A stretch of DNA of 64,000 nucleotides from the NCBI GenBank assembly GCA_928212115.1, contig CAKMRJ010005523.1:252923185-252987184 (forward strand), in the 5' to 3' direction. The notes beneath the pieces were generated by a model. The model was not told where the DNA came from and ran no database searches. It was given only the letters and a program-made list of their open reading frames with translations. Position numbers and translations under genes: made by a program. Below, one piece after another: positions 46,432 through 57,743 of this stretch; the first letter of the stretch is position 1; every line of letters begins with the position of its first letter. Source of the DNA: Lactuca virosa (taxonomy: Eukaryota > Streptophyta > Magnoliopsida > Asterales > Asteraceae).

Positions 46432-47894
46432 CATCCCAAAACTAGTGATAAAATTTTTAATTTTTAAAATTGTCAAAACCATACATAATGTTTCCCAAAA
46501 ACATCATAAAACAAATGTATCAAAACATCAGAGTAAAATAAGCATCGATGCGGAAATCATAAGGGGATGTTGTGCAATCATGTCAGGCCATTCCCTCTCG
46601 AACTGGAAGTACCTGAAAATGTTAAACCACAAAATCGCAAGCACAAAGCTTAGTGAGTTCCACAAAATACCATATACCAAATAATGGACCTATCCCAACA
46701 TATAAATGGGCCCAATCCAACATACATAATGGGCCTAGCCCAACATACAAATGGGCCCAACTTAATATAAATAATGGGCCCAACCCAACATACAAATGGA
46801 CCAACCCAACATAAATAATGGGTCTATCCCAACATAAAAATGGGCCCAACCCAGCATAAATAATGGGCCCAACCTAACATAAAATGGGCCCAACCCAACA
46901 TAAATAATAGGCCCATCCCAACATACAAATGGGCCCAACCCAATATAACATGCAAGAGTCACAAAGACAACTAGTACAATCCAGTGGGCTGGCATTGGTG
47001 CCTTCGACCCACGAGTATAGTGAAAAGACTCACCTCGTTAATGAAGTCAAACATCAACGGCTCGCACAATCAGGAAATAGGTGCTAAAAGCCACCTAGCT
47101 CACCACACAAGATAAACTCTTAGGCCATCTTTCTAAACTAGAACTTTGACTAAAATTCAAAGAGTCAAAAGTCAACCCTCAAAGTCAATGGTTAATACTA
47201 AGGTCAAAATTGCCAACAACAGCCCTCCACATCATGGCCATCCTTGGCTAGGTCGTGGGCACAAAACGCCAAAATAGTCGATGATTCCCCAGTCGCCACG
47301 CTATAGCAGCCTAAGGCTAAGCTGTGGGGACTGGTCTGAACATGTCAAATGAGTTTAATCCGTTTTCTTCCGATTTCAAGAGGTCTAAATCTAAGATCTG
47401 ATCCTTTCTATGGTATTAATGGATAAAGTTTCCAACTTTATCCCTTAATACATCCTTTTAAGTCTCGATCTAAATTCTAAAGTCCGGAAAGGCAACTTAA
47501 TGCATGTGACTAGACTATTAAGCACTTAATCCATGAAATATTCATTCCAAAACTTCCAGAGGAACTTTAGGGACCCTAATGAACCCTAAAAATGTAAACT
47601 TTATGGTTATGCATACCCCATCCATGTCCTTTCCCATATTTAGGTCAAAAGATACAATAAAACCTAAACTTCAAGCAACGTTCCCAAATCACCACCAATT
47701 CCTGGATCTATGAGATATAATGCTCTTGGGACATGGAGAAACCATAAAGTTGCAAACTTTATCTCTTCCACCACACAAATCACATCAAAGGGACCATAAT
47801 ATTCCAGAAAATCTAAATCTAAGAAGAAAAACATGATAAAATGGAAACTTGAGGACTTACAAAGGGTCCAGAAGATGCACACAAGTGAAGGGGA
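46432..47894 (-). repeat. Reverse-strand Gypsy LTR, truncated, with a GGGCCCAA tandem array
   Basis: In reverse it ends with a GGAACTCACTAAGCTT word, a TTTTCAGGTACTTCC region and finally GGGATGTTA at 46432, like the other LTRs here. The GGCATTGGTGCCTTCGACCC patch at 46990 matches 25336 and 35116. Its upstream border is blurred at about 47895, where sequence of the next relic begins. Confidence 0.5.
46684..46950. repeat. Short tandem array built on ATGGGCCCAACCCAACAT
   Basis: About twelve copies of a 22-24-bp unit alternate between ATAAATAATGGGCC and ATACAAATGGGCC forms. The reverse reading gives a false Gly-Leu-Gly-Pro-rich ORF. Confidence 0.85.
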
Positions 47895-50098
47895 GGTTTT
47901 CTTAGGATGATTATGTCCTGGAATCATCAACAAAACAGGGCTTGTATAATGACTATGCACGCTACCTTTCCATCCTAGGTAATAACCATAAGTCTTATGT
48001 CTTTTCTAATGAGTTTCCAACTCATAGACTTCTTGACTACTAACGGTGCTCAATCTTGCATCTGCTCTTCGTTCTAAATTTGGTCTTCATCAGAGACTCT
48101 TGATCCTTCTTGAGTAGACTCAGTCTATGATAAGGTCTTTACTACGACTCTTGTAACAAACTAAATGGGCATGCTCTAATAACCTTCCCTTGCATGATGT
48201 AATGGCTACAATCAAGTCTCCTTGAGTTAGACTCCCGCATGGAGGATACTTTCCTTCATGTTCTAATGTGATGTAATCATGTTATAGAGGTAGCATTTTT
48301 TGGCTACAGGCTGCTTAGTCTTTAATGGCGACTGTAATTCTTCTATTGATCACTTCGATTATCTTTTCCTTTAATCTAGAGTCAGATGCTATGTCGAAAT
48401 TACTTCGTAGAATATCTTAGTCGGAATCAATTTACCATGACGTCTAGGGTCGGAATAACATTCATCTTCTTAGTTATTATCGAAACGATTGACATGAACA
48501 AAACGAGTTCCGTTATTAGTGCCTTGGTGACCTAGTGACTCTTCCTAATCCAAGTGTGATTCTTGTGCATCTGGTAGTATAGGCGTCTACTACCTTTCAC
48601 ATCTACTCATACTTGTCCTGAGAATTGCCTTACAGTTCCCCAAGTTACTATTCCTAAAATCAGAAAACAATCTAACACATACGAATGTGTCCACACAAGC
48701 ATATATATAACGAATTTCCCTAGACTCTACTAGGATTTCTTCCATTCGTATCTTTAATAGAAATTTTGCTTCAACTTGGTTGACGGTGGAAAACGCAGAC
48801 GATGGGACCACTTCAGGGATTATACCAAAAATTCTATCTTTCTGCTAATCGAAAGTGTACTTCTCCCGTACCAAATGTATTATTTATTAGACGTATTCTA
48901 AAGGCAAGATACCACTCTTACGATATCTTCTAATAGGTATCATTCACTATCGTAAACCTTCTTATTTCCTCCATTCGCTCAGTCCGCTACGAGTCCTTAT
49001 CATGATGTTCTGTTCACTGAAGCATGCGTTCAATGTATCGGGACAAGAATATAGATAGATAAGGCTTAGACGCATATTCCTCCTTATGACTCCAAAAAGT
49101 TATGTGCCGGTTGTAATAACATAATTAAACGTTTAGAAACCTGAGCACATAAAATTTCCTAATTATAGGTACGAAAAGACCTTAAATCTAATCAAGTAAT
49201 AGCAATTTAGGTAACTTAAGGCATCTTATAGATATAGGCATATAGCATGCTTCAACATAAATCATTTAGCACATATAAGCAATTTAGGCATCTTATCCTA
49301 AAGTAAGCTAGTGCTTATGTCAATTCAGGAGTACTACTTAAAATATAATAATCACACATCTCACAATCATCGCTTAGCATTCTAAGTTTAAGTCTAGAAA
49401 TCATATAAATTTCTAGTTCGCTTAAACTAATGCTCTGATACCAACCATGACATCCCTAAATTTATGGCCATTTTAAAACTTTTTTTATGCGTTAAAACAG
49501 AGTTTAGTTATGAACTGCAGAATTTGGTCCCGTAAAGTATTTCCGAAGAAATGTTTTTCATTAATATTATAAAATCTCGGGATGTCATAACTGATACATA
49601 ACATAGGCATAAACATACCTTACATTAATTTACACTAATAATCTACATCTCCTTTATTCTCCCAGTGTAATATATCTTCACATTGATACTTGTGATACAA
49701 ATAAACTGAGTAGGTCAGGTTGGGAAAACTGGTGAGATACACATGGTTTTCAACCTAATATAGTTAATTTGTTTATTCACATATTTCATGTCAAACAATT
49801 AACCCAATTACCCATCCCCGTTTTCTTCATTTATTCTTCCCTAAGAATTTATCCTAAGGTTTATCGTCTACATCGCCTTTACTTGTCATCGCCTACATCA
49901 CATTTCCTGTTTATTGCTAAGAAAATTTCCTAAGGATCATCGCCTACATCACATAGAGAGTATTGTTTCGGGGATTTTCCTCCAATATGTATCAATAAAG
50001 GGTTTATTGTATCATCACATGAATACGTAATTACTACATCGTATGAAGTCGTAATTTGTTACCTACAGGTTATAAGCCTGCTGGTGTTTCCGGTGGAC
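47895..50098 (-). mobile_element. Relic of the gag-only family with its gag replaced
   Basis: In reverse it has an LTR end (49448) and a standard primer-binding site (49433-49446). The leader matches 16335-16724, including TTTCTAAACGTTTAATTA and CTTAGAATGCTAAGCGATGA. A start codon context follows (MIRTRSG, compare MVSTRSG). After about 45 bp the similarity stops and roughly 350 bp of unrelated sequence follows. The conserved 3' domain of 17860-18600 then resumes near 48640 and runs to about 47895. It is a second member of the family in which the zinc-knuckle gene is absent. Confidence 0.65.
49448..50098 (-). repeat. LTR part of the gag-less relic, cut by the Copia element
   Basis: The reverse strand matches the last 650 bp of the 10266-12691 LTR. 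Examples are GGTTTTCCCAACCTGAC-like text, CTCAGTTTATTTGTATCACA and ACATTTCTTCGGAAAT. It stops at a word like AGTCCACCGG, corresponding to GACAGTCCAG near 11908, exactly where the Copia LTR begins. Confidence 0.65.
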
Positions 50099-50441
50099 TG
50101 TTTATGATGAAACAATGAATCGAGTATAAAATGAATTAGAGTTTAATGATCAAAGTAGGATTGTGAGATTTGAACACAGATGTAAATATGATCTTGTTTC
50201 AGCTCTATTACGCTCTCAAGTTTTACAGAGTACAAATGACAATACTGTAAAGACTCGTATCCATGACTCTAGTAAACACTCCTATTTATAGGAGAGGAAA
50301 GCGTACAAAAAATATACTAAGGACTATGCGTTAAGCTTTGAATACAATGCCCTAGTAAAATAGATTACATAAGATACGAAGACTCAGTACATTCGAAGAC
50401 ATGAAACCCTTCGACTAATTACAACTCTATTTACCCGTACA
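50099..50441 (-). repeat. 3' LTR of the Sirevirus-like element (343 bp)
   Basis: In reverse it starts TGTACGGGTA directly after the purine tract AAAGGGGGAGA (50443-50453) and ends CATCATAAACA next to the LTR of the older relic. CTATAAATAGG (near 50290) is its TATA box. This is short for a Sirevirus LTR, so the inner border could be wrong. Confidence 0.55.
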
Positions 50442-50472
50442 ATCTCCCCCTTTGTAATCAAAGTCGAAGTCT

Positions 50473-53400
50473 TCAACTTGTAAGCAGTTGAATTGAATAC
50501 ATCATCACTCTTCGTATCTCTGTGTACCATGCAATGACCTTCTTAATCTCCTTCTTGTTTCCTTCATTATTCTTCCTGCATGGGTTCATACGAACAATTA
50601 AGTTCGTATACTGAGAAGTTGCATATCTCTCCACTTCGCACGTTTGGAACAAGAACCGCTTTGCTCTACCAGCTTTGTCTTTTCCTGCGAAGACAATCCC
50701 CAATGGTTTTAAGCAGATTTCACCATCTTCATATTTCTTCAGATCTGCTTGTTTCTTCGTAGGAGCCATTGGTGCAGTAATTTCAATACCTTTCGCAATA
50801 GCCAATTCCACATCAGTTTGAGCAAGACACTCAAAATAATTTTCAATAAAGATCTTGATGTGTTTGACTCCAAGTTGGAAAACATCTGGCTCTGTTTCTT
50901 GTAGAAAGGAGAATGACTTGTCTTTCAGGATTAATGCAACTTGTATAAGATCATACAAGTTCATTATCGAAAAATCAGCAATGGTAAACTCATAAACTTT
51001 TCCATTTGATCTGATCACTGTGTATTTGAGATTCTGAATAACATTTTCGAAAACCATGTCTCTTTTGATGCCTATAACTTTCTTGATTTTTAACAGTGAC
51101 CAGACTTCTTCAGGTGCTTTCGCCAACACTGAATGAAAACGAATTTTTATCTTCTTCCCTTCTTCTTTGTCTTTACACATAATTTCTGCTTTAAACTGAG
51201 GCATGATGAACATCATTTCATTTATAGGAAAGTCAAGCTGACTTGCATCAGTGTTTGAAACCACATAACTCTGTTTTGGCACCTTTTTGAATGAATACAT
51301 ATGATCAAACATGACTTTTGCCTCAATTGTTTCAAAGTTGTATTGCTTCGAAGGATCTCCTTTTTCCAAACCCACAGGGTCTTGTGCACGAAGAGCCATA
51401 ACACTTTGAATACGCCTCATCTTTTCCAACTCCGCATCCACTTCAACCTTCTTTTCTTCCTTAGTCTTTTCTATGATCTTGGCTTTACCTTTATCTTTAG
51501 ACTCAGACTCTCCCACCACAATCTTTGGTTTCGAAGCACTTCCAACAGCTTCTCCAATCACAACACCTTTAGTAACTGATCTGGTCATCAGAACCGTTGT
51601 TACCACAGTTGAAGTAACTGAACCAGCAGATACAATAACAGGCTTTGTAGTTGGAATCTTCGAAGGAAACACTTTTCCCACCACCTTCGAATCTTCTTTA
51701 CTCGCCTTTACTTCTTCACCAGTCTTGTTAGATTCATCTATCTTTTCTCCCCCTTGCACCCCTATGAAAGCAGGTGGGGCATCTGATACTGTTAGAAGAA
51801 GACTTGAAATGCGAGTAAGAGGAGATAATTGTTTGTGAAGAATAGCTTCGAACTGGATGAATTTTTGAGATAAAAATTTTGGAGTGATAAACGAAGTGAA
51901 CACTGGTTTCACAGACAACTCCTTCAACTCTTTTAGCAAAACAATCAACTCGCTAAAATTCTTGTTCTCCAATTCAGAAAGATGAGTAAGTTGAGGACTC
52001 ATGCTTTCGTATAATTTGACAAATTTGGTGACAACGTCACAAATAATGTCAACCTTCTGATGGATTGAAGTATAACCTTGTTGAACACTTTGAACTTCTC
52101 TCTGCATGTCTTCACGAAGTTCACGAATTTGCATGTTGACATCTTCACGTACCTTCTTAACTTCTTGAAAAAAAAGAACATGCCGTTCTTTTGTTGTGCT
52201 TTTCAGATCCTTGACCTCACCCATAAAATCAGATCGTTGAGATTTAACACGAAGTTCGTTATTCAGATCATTGTAGTCAACCTTCTCCAAAATAACGGAC
52301 TCGGAATCTTTCACCATTCCGGAGACTTTGCTGATTATCCTTGATTCCATCATCTTTAACATAGTATCAACTTCCAGACTTGAGACTGACGAACCTCCCC
52401 CAAAATCAGCTTGAGATTGAATGATAGCATTCAACTTCGTATTCAAAATTTTGTACTGCTTCATGGCCATCAACATATGATCTGGAAAATTTTCTTCTTC
52501 TTCATCAAACTTTAGATCTTCAAAAGTTCCTCCAAAACCTTCGTTATCAACTTCATTCTCCAGCATCATTGTATCATCGACAGGTGAAGTAGGTTTGGGT
52601 GGATCAGTAGATTGTGAAGAAAAGATGGAAGTGAAAGGGGTATTGATTATATTGTTGAATGTGGGTGAATCAGTTGTAGAAGTTACTGGAGGTAAAGATA
52701 CGATAATATCATAAGTGACATTAAGATTACCTTGAGCATCAGTCTTCGCACCTTCTTCACCCATGTTAACATTTGTATCCGTATTAGATACGTCTACAGT
52801 GATGTCAGAAGTTCGTGTCTCCTCATTAGATGACTTGACATGCGAAACTTCGGGTGGAATAAGACTTATGTCTTCAGGAATCGAACTTTCTTTGACAAGA
52901 TCAACTTCCGGAGTTTCAGGAATTCTTTCTTCGTCTTCTGTTGAAGTAGTGGCAATGATAAGTTTTCTGGACTTCTTCGTTTTCTTTTGTGTCAACTGTT
53001 TTGCCACATCTTCAGCCCTTCGTTTCTTTGATGATGGAGAAACAGGCGCTGGAACTTCCCTGAATAATACACCTTGATGTGTATGTTGTGGTTTACGGAC
53101 GTGGGGTGAAGATTTTTGAGACCTCATCTTAAATCTATGAAAAACCCCAGTCTTCGAAGGGATTATTTCTTTTTCTTGGGTTTCTTCAACAGTAGGTGAA
53201 GTAACTGGTTCTTTAACAGCGATAGACACGTCCGTTTGAACAATTTGTTTGACTATTACGGGTTTCTTCTTAGATGACTTCTTGGGCTTCGTTTCCTTCA
53301 CCAGTTTTGCAGAAGAACCAGCTTCATTCTTCTTCCCCCTTTTCGATTTCTTCTTCTCTTTTTCCAATAGAACACCAGTTGTCACTGTGGTATCTATTGT

Positions 53401-54222
53401 TTGCAGATAAGTCAACAAAACTGAGTTCGTAGGATCAACTCTTTTTAGCATTGCATCAGGAATACGAGCAACACTTGGGAACTCATCAGCATCATCAATC
53501 ACCTCCTTTGGACTGCTATATACATGAAAAGTGACTTTTTCTTCGTCATTGGCTACTAAAATACCCTCTTTGTTGTAGAAGTACTGCAAGATCAAACTCC
53601 AGTATCTTGCACACGAAATACCATGTACAGCATCCGTGTTGTCAACACTTTTCTTGAACTCCTTCCATAACTGCGAAGCATAATCCACCGGTAAATCATA
53701 GTATAGCCCTGCAACCATGGCGTATACCTCCATTCTTCCTTTGTCTGACCCCACTGTTCTACCAGTTAAGCAACGTAAAAAGATTCCAAAAAGAAAATTC
53801 CAAATCTTAGGAAGACCTGACTTCTTGAAATCACTGATTTTGGATAGTGGTGGTTGATGTCCCATCTCGTTGAACATGTGGACGATTTGAGGATAAGTAA
53901 AATCCTCATACAGTGGAGAATTTGGAATATCAAGAATCTGACAGAAGAGTTTCTTTGTAAGTCTAACCTTCTTGTCATTGATTAGGTTAAACGTGACTGC
54001 ATCAAAGGCTTTAGCGATTGAAGCTGTTGATCCCGTCTGAGATAACCACGAAATCGGTACAGAATTCTTCAAAGCAATCACGAGCATCTTCAATTCTTCA
54101 GGGTACTTAGATACATCAGCTTCAACTCGATAGTTGGTACCCTGGATCTTCATAATAGGCATGGAAGTAATATCTTCTGGAGTTTGAGAAGGTTCAGCAT
54201 TGACATTAGCAGTATTCACCAT
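50473..54222 (-). CDS. Accessory (env-position) ORF of the Sirevirus-like element, 1249 aa
   Basis: The frame opens further upstream to 54462, but the MVNTANVNAEPSQTPED start at 54222 fits the position after the promoter-like AT spacer and is preferred. Residues 1-270 are a globular part (FCQILDIPNSPLYEDFTYPQ, GRMEVYAMVAGLYYDLP). Residues 285-325 are Lys-rich and could be a nuclear localisation signal. Residues 547-580 are acidic. Residues 654-774 look like a coiled coil (KKVREDVNMQIRELREDMQR). Residues 944-1249 form a second globular part. I see no signal peptide or membrane segment, so the common label envelope-like reflects position only. There is no stop or frameshift in 1249 codons, unlike pol beside it. 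The function is unknown. Confidence 0.7.
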   Translation of the reverse strand: MVNTANVNAEPSQTPEDITSMPIMKIQGTNYRVEADVSKYPEELKMLVIALKNSVPISWLSQTGSTASIAKAFDAVTFNLINDKKVRLTKKLFCQILDIPNSPLYEDFTYPQIVHMFNEMGHQPPLSKISDFKKSGLPKIWNFLFGIFLRCLTGRTVGSDKGRMEVYAMVAGLYYDLPVDYASQLWKEFKKSVDNTDAVHGISCARYWSLILQYFYNKEGILVANDEEKVTFHVYSSPKEVIDDADEFPSVARIPDAMLKRVDPTNSVLLTYLQTIDTTVTTGVLLEKEKKKSKRGKKNEAGSSAKLVKETKPKKSSKKKPVIVKQIVQTDVSIAVKEPVTSPTVEETQEKEIIPSKTGVFHRFKMRSQKSSPHVRKPQHTHQGVLFREVPAPVSPSSKKRRAEDVAKQLTQKKTKKSRKLIIATTSTEDEERIPETPEVDLVKESSIPEDISLIPPEVSHVKSSNEETRTSDITVDVSNTDTNVNMGEEGAKTDAQGNLNVTYDIIVSLPPVTSTTDSPTFNNIINTPFTSIFSSQSTDPPKPTSPVDDTMMLENEVDNEGFGGTFEDLKFDEEEENFPDHMLMAMKQYKILNTKLNAIIQSQADFGGGSSVSSLEVDTMLKMMESRIISKVSGMVKDSESVILEKVDYNDLNNELRVKSQRSDFMGEVKDLKSTTKERHVLFFQEVKKVREDVNMQIRELREDMQREVQSVQQGYTSIHQKVDIICDVVTKFVKLYESMSPQLTHLSELENKNFSELIVLLKELKELSVKPVFTSFITPKFLSQKFIQFEAILHKQLSPLTRISSLLLTVSDAPPAFIGVQGGEKIDESNKTGEEVKASKEDSKVVGKVFPSKIPTTKPVIVSAGSVTSTVVTTVLMTRSVTKGVVIGEAVGSASKPKIVVGESESKDKGKAKIIEKTKEEKKVEVDAELEKMRRIQSVMALRAQDPVGLEKGDPSKQYNFETIEAKVMFDHMYSFKKVPKQSYVVSNTDASQLDFPINEMMFIMPQFKAEIMCKDKEEGKKIKIRFHSVLAKAPEEVWSLLKIKKVIGIKRDMVFENVIQNLKYTVIRSNGKVYEFTIADFSIMNLYDLIQVALILKDKSFSFLQETEPDVFQLGVKHIKIFIENYFECLAQTDVELAIAKGIEITAPMAPTKKQADLKKYEDGEICLKPLGIVFAGKDKAGRAKRFLFQTCEVERYATSQYTNLIVRMNPCRKNNEGNKKEIKKVIAWYTEIRRVMMYSIQLLTS

Positions 54223-54462
54223 TTTTAGGGTTTTGAATGCTTGAAAATTCAGAGAGAATTGGGAATTATCTTTGAATGCGTAAAGTGACAAAAGACCCTT
54301 GAATCCCCTTTTATATGTAGCCCTCCTGTTTGAATTAAAAGCGGGAGGTGCATTTAATGACTGCCGACGTGGCACCTTGAAAACCGGACCACTACTCCGT
54401 AGAAATAGCCATGCGTCAAAAAGTAAATGTCCCATCGCCATAAAACCCAGACACGATATCAT

Positions 54463-56001
54463 ACGTCATTGAAATACAGCCTGTTTTGTTTGCCCCAAGA
54501 GAATTGTAATCGTCAGACCCCTTCGGATGGAAGTTAGGCTCTTTCACTTTTGGGATGAAAAGCGAAGTCATATGCCAGATGTTTGAAATCATCAGCCTGA
54601 GTTGGTGTTACTCAGAACCTCAAGGATTTCGTGAGTGCAGTGTTCCAAAGAAAGTTAGACAAGAAACAATGAAATAAAAATTTTGGGATTTTGTGATGTC
54701 AAAAATTTAATTTGACACGAATGCAGTTAAACCCCGAGCAAAGATTGCTTCGTTAATCATCAAGAAAGATGATCAACAACTTGTGTATGTTCCCGTGAAT
54801 TACAATCGAAAACTTGTAGAGACGTTTCGAAGGGCATCTTTTGTAAGGCTACATAGGTGGCTTAATAAATTTCGTTACATATCAGCCTTAACATAAGGTG
54901 AGTAATTGTAACAGAAATTACTTGTTTGACCAGTGTAGTCAGTGACAAGTGTGTTTTGAAAAATGTTTAAAGTAACTTTGGGATTCGAAGTAAACTCACA
55001 CGGAAATCATATTCATGAAAAAAAATTTGTGCTGGATCTTGTTGGGTAACAAACATTGTGGGTTTCGAATGTTTGATCAAGATCACTCATATGAAATGAA
55101 TATGATTTGGAGTTTTGAAAATAGGTACTGAAACAAATGTTTCGTAAAATCTGGAACATTGTTCCCCGTCAATTCCTTAATTTGCAAGAAATTTGGGTTT
55201 CACTTTCATCACGGTCTCATGATGTAAGATCATTAACACAGATTGTTGATATGTCTAAGTCTCGATTGGTTTGATCAGAGACCTCTCGGACATATGTCTT
55301 TGTGTGTGATTGTGAAAGAAATTTTAGATGAAAAAGATTGGTGAAGACACAAAGTGTACCTCTGTTATATTTGGACAAAATAGTAAACTCTTTACTCATA
55401 TGAGAAGAGTCAGGTAGCTCAGGAGACTAATGTGAATACAAGCCTGATTGGGAAGAAATCTTCGTATGAAAAGTTCATTAAGGCTTTTGTACACACATAT
55501 TGAGTCATTGGAGGCTTCGGACAACATGCAGCAGCATGCTTCTAGGGACATCTTAACTAGGTCAAAATAAGTAAAATGTAAAGAGTTGTAAGATTCATTT
55601 ACTTGACCTTAGATCTGCAAGCATGTGCCTCTTCGTATGTTCAGAAAGATCTGCAACAAAGTTCTTAAAGGAAAAAAAATATAAAATCTTTTTGTTGTTT
55701 TGAAATTTCAAAAATAAAGAACAAAATAAAGTGAAAATCTTTTTGATGTTTTTGATTTTTTCGAAAACGAAGAACAAAAGAAAATGAAAATATTTTTGAT
55801 GTTTTTTGATTTTTCGAAAACGAAATTACTCAAATAAACAAAAGTACTTGTTGCAAACATACTACATTTTACCAATTCACTGAAAAGTAACAATCATATG
55901 AATTCGAAGCGTTCGAAGAGTTGACTATGAACAGTAACCTCTGAACACTGAACGATGACACATGATCATTGATTCAGAGCCTCTGAACCATTCTCGATCA
56001 G
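54463..56001. other. Spacer between RNase H and the accessory ORF of the Sirevirus-like element
   Basis: No ORF of note. An A/T-rich part at 55675-55830 repeats a unit of about 60 bp (GAAAATCTTTTTGATGTTTT, then TCGAAAACGAA). Signals for a separate or spliced transcript of the accessory ORF would be expected here, but I cannot point to one. Confidence 0.5.
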
Positions 56002-57177
56002 TCACTCTTCTCCTTTTTCGCATGGAACATAATTTCCATCAATCATTCCAAGTCCTTCTATAATTCTTACAAGAGATTTTTCATCTAACGCTTTCGTGAA
56101 AATATCAGCTAACTGATCAGTTGTTTTCACGAAATGTACTTCAATATTTCCATCCTCCACGTGATCCTTGATGAAGTGATAACGAAGAGCTATATGTTTA
56201 GTCTTCGAATGCTGCACAGGATTATGACAAATTCGTATTGCACTTTGAGAATCACAATATAATGGAATCTTTTTCATATTAATTGCATAATCACGTAATT
56301 GACTTTGAATCCATATTATTTGTGAAGTGCAAGCAGCAGCAGCCACATATTCTGCTTCAGCTGTTGAGATTGATACACATGTTTGCTTTTTCGATTGCCA
56401 GCTAACTAATTTGCTATCAAGAAATTGACATCCACCACTTGTGCTTTTTCGATCAAGATTACAACCACCAAAGTCTGCATTCGAATATGCTTGCACAAAG
56501 AACCCAGTTTTCGAAGGATACCACAATCCTTACGAAATTGTTCCTTTAAGATAACGAAAGATGTTCTTCACAGCAGTGAGATGTGGTTCTCGTGGATTAG
56601 AGTGATACCTAGCACAATTACACACATAAAACATGATGTCAGGTCTACTTGCTGTAAGATAAAGTAATGAACGAATCATGCTCCTATATAAAGTTATGTT
56701 AACTGCAGGTTTATCTAATGATGGTGTTAACTTTATGCCCGTTGCCATTGGAACTCGTAACTTTGTGCTATTCGTCAATCCAAATTTTCCGAGCAGATTC
56801 TTCGTATATTTTTCTTGATTGATGAAGATCCCTTCTCTTTTTTGACGAATATTCAATCCAAGAAAATTATTGATTTTGCCCATCATGCTCATTTCGAACT
56901 TACTTTTCATCAAATCTTTGAATTCTTTAGACAAAGCAGGGTCAGTTGAGCCAAAAATAATATCATCAACATAAATTTGAACAAGCATTAGATGATTCCC
57001 AACTTTCTTTCGAAATAATGTGGGGTCAACAGATCCTTGTTTAAATTTAGATTGTTTCAAAAACGAAGTAAAGAGTGGCATACCATGCTCTTGGTGCTTG
57101 TTTTAAACCATAAACTGCCTTATCTAAAATATTAACATGATTTAGATATTCTTCGTTAATAAAACCTGGGGGTTGTT
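56002..57177 (-). pseudogene. Copia pol remnant: RT C-half and RNase H
   Basis: Starting from the insertion site (PPGFINEEYLNHVN, AVYGLKQAPRAWYATL) there is a frameshift near 57075. The frame then continues with IYVDDIIFGS (RT catalytic site near 56965), FLGLNIRQ and SRPDIMFYVC. An in-frame TAA lies at 56530-56532. RNase H follows (NADFGGCNLDRKSTSG, STAEAEYVAAA, YCDSQSAI, TKHIALRYHFI, TTDQLADIFTKAL) and ends naturally at 56002. Catalytic residues look intact, and the two lesions make it inactive. Confidence 0.82.
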
Positions 57178-57712
57178 TGATGCGGGCCCTAGTGTGGAGG
57201 ATCGGGCCCTTGCGTTCCTAGAGGCCCACGATCGTGTGACTAAAGGGGCTTCACGGAAATGGCCATAACTTTGGCTACGAATCTCCGTTTCGGGCCTACG
57301 ACCAGTCAAATCGAAGCTTGGAGCAAGGAGCACGTCTAGATAAGTCCCCAAAGGGGACTTACCCATTTTTGAGTCAAGAAATCGCTTTCTAAATGGAGTT
57401 ATGAACAATTTTGTTATTTTTCCTTAATTTTTGGGTTTTGTTTTTGGGTTTGTATTTGGCCCATGGACTTTTAGGGTTTCATTTTAATTTCTGCTTCGTA
57501 TTTAACTGTTTTTGATGTAATTTGGATGGTCGATCATCAATTTTATGAACTTTCGATTTTCTCCCAAATTCTGTGTGTTAACCCAGATTTTGAAGCCAAT
57601 CCCACGGTATTCGTAGAATCAACGTGGTTTTGAAGAGATTGTCCTGGCTATTCTTTTAGAATCAACAGGTTCATTCTTGGTTATCTTTGTGTTGTTTTTT
57701 TGCGCTGCATCA
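57178..57712 (+). repeat. 5' LTR of the chromovirus (535 bp)
   Basis: It pairs with 62078-62612 and differs by three transitions that I can see: two in the AGATAAGTCCCCAAAGGGG word and one in CTGCTTCGTA. No strong TATA box stands out. Confidence 0.9.
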
Positions 57713-57713
57713 G

Positions 57714-57727
57714 TTGGTATCAAAGCC
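57714..57727 (+). other. Primer-binding site of the chromovirus
   Basis: TTGGTATCAAAGCC lies one base after the LTR end. It is a variant of the initiator methionine tRNA match (usual TGGTATCAGAGC) with A for G. Confidence 0.65.
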
Positions 57728-57743
57728 GAATTCCTGGTTCAGA

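Noticed and set aside
46622..46995. Reverse ORFs rich in Gly, Leu and Pro
   Set aside because: Produced by the GGGCCCAACC tandem array in an LTR.
50099..50441. Calling the accessory ORF a viral envelope gene
   Set aside because: The position fits envelope-like ORFs of Sireviruses, but no signal peptide, cleavage site or membrane segment is visible.
51473..53077. Forward ORFs of 80-120 codons
   Set aside because: They are antisense shadows of the long accessory ORF.
54223..54462. N-terminal extension of the accessory ORF to 54462
   Set aside because: The 80 extra residues look like translated leader, and the downstream ATG is a better start. Not excluded without transcript data.
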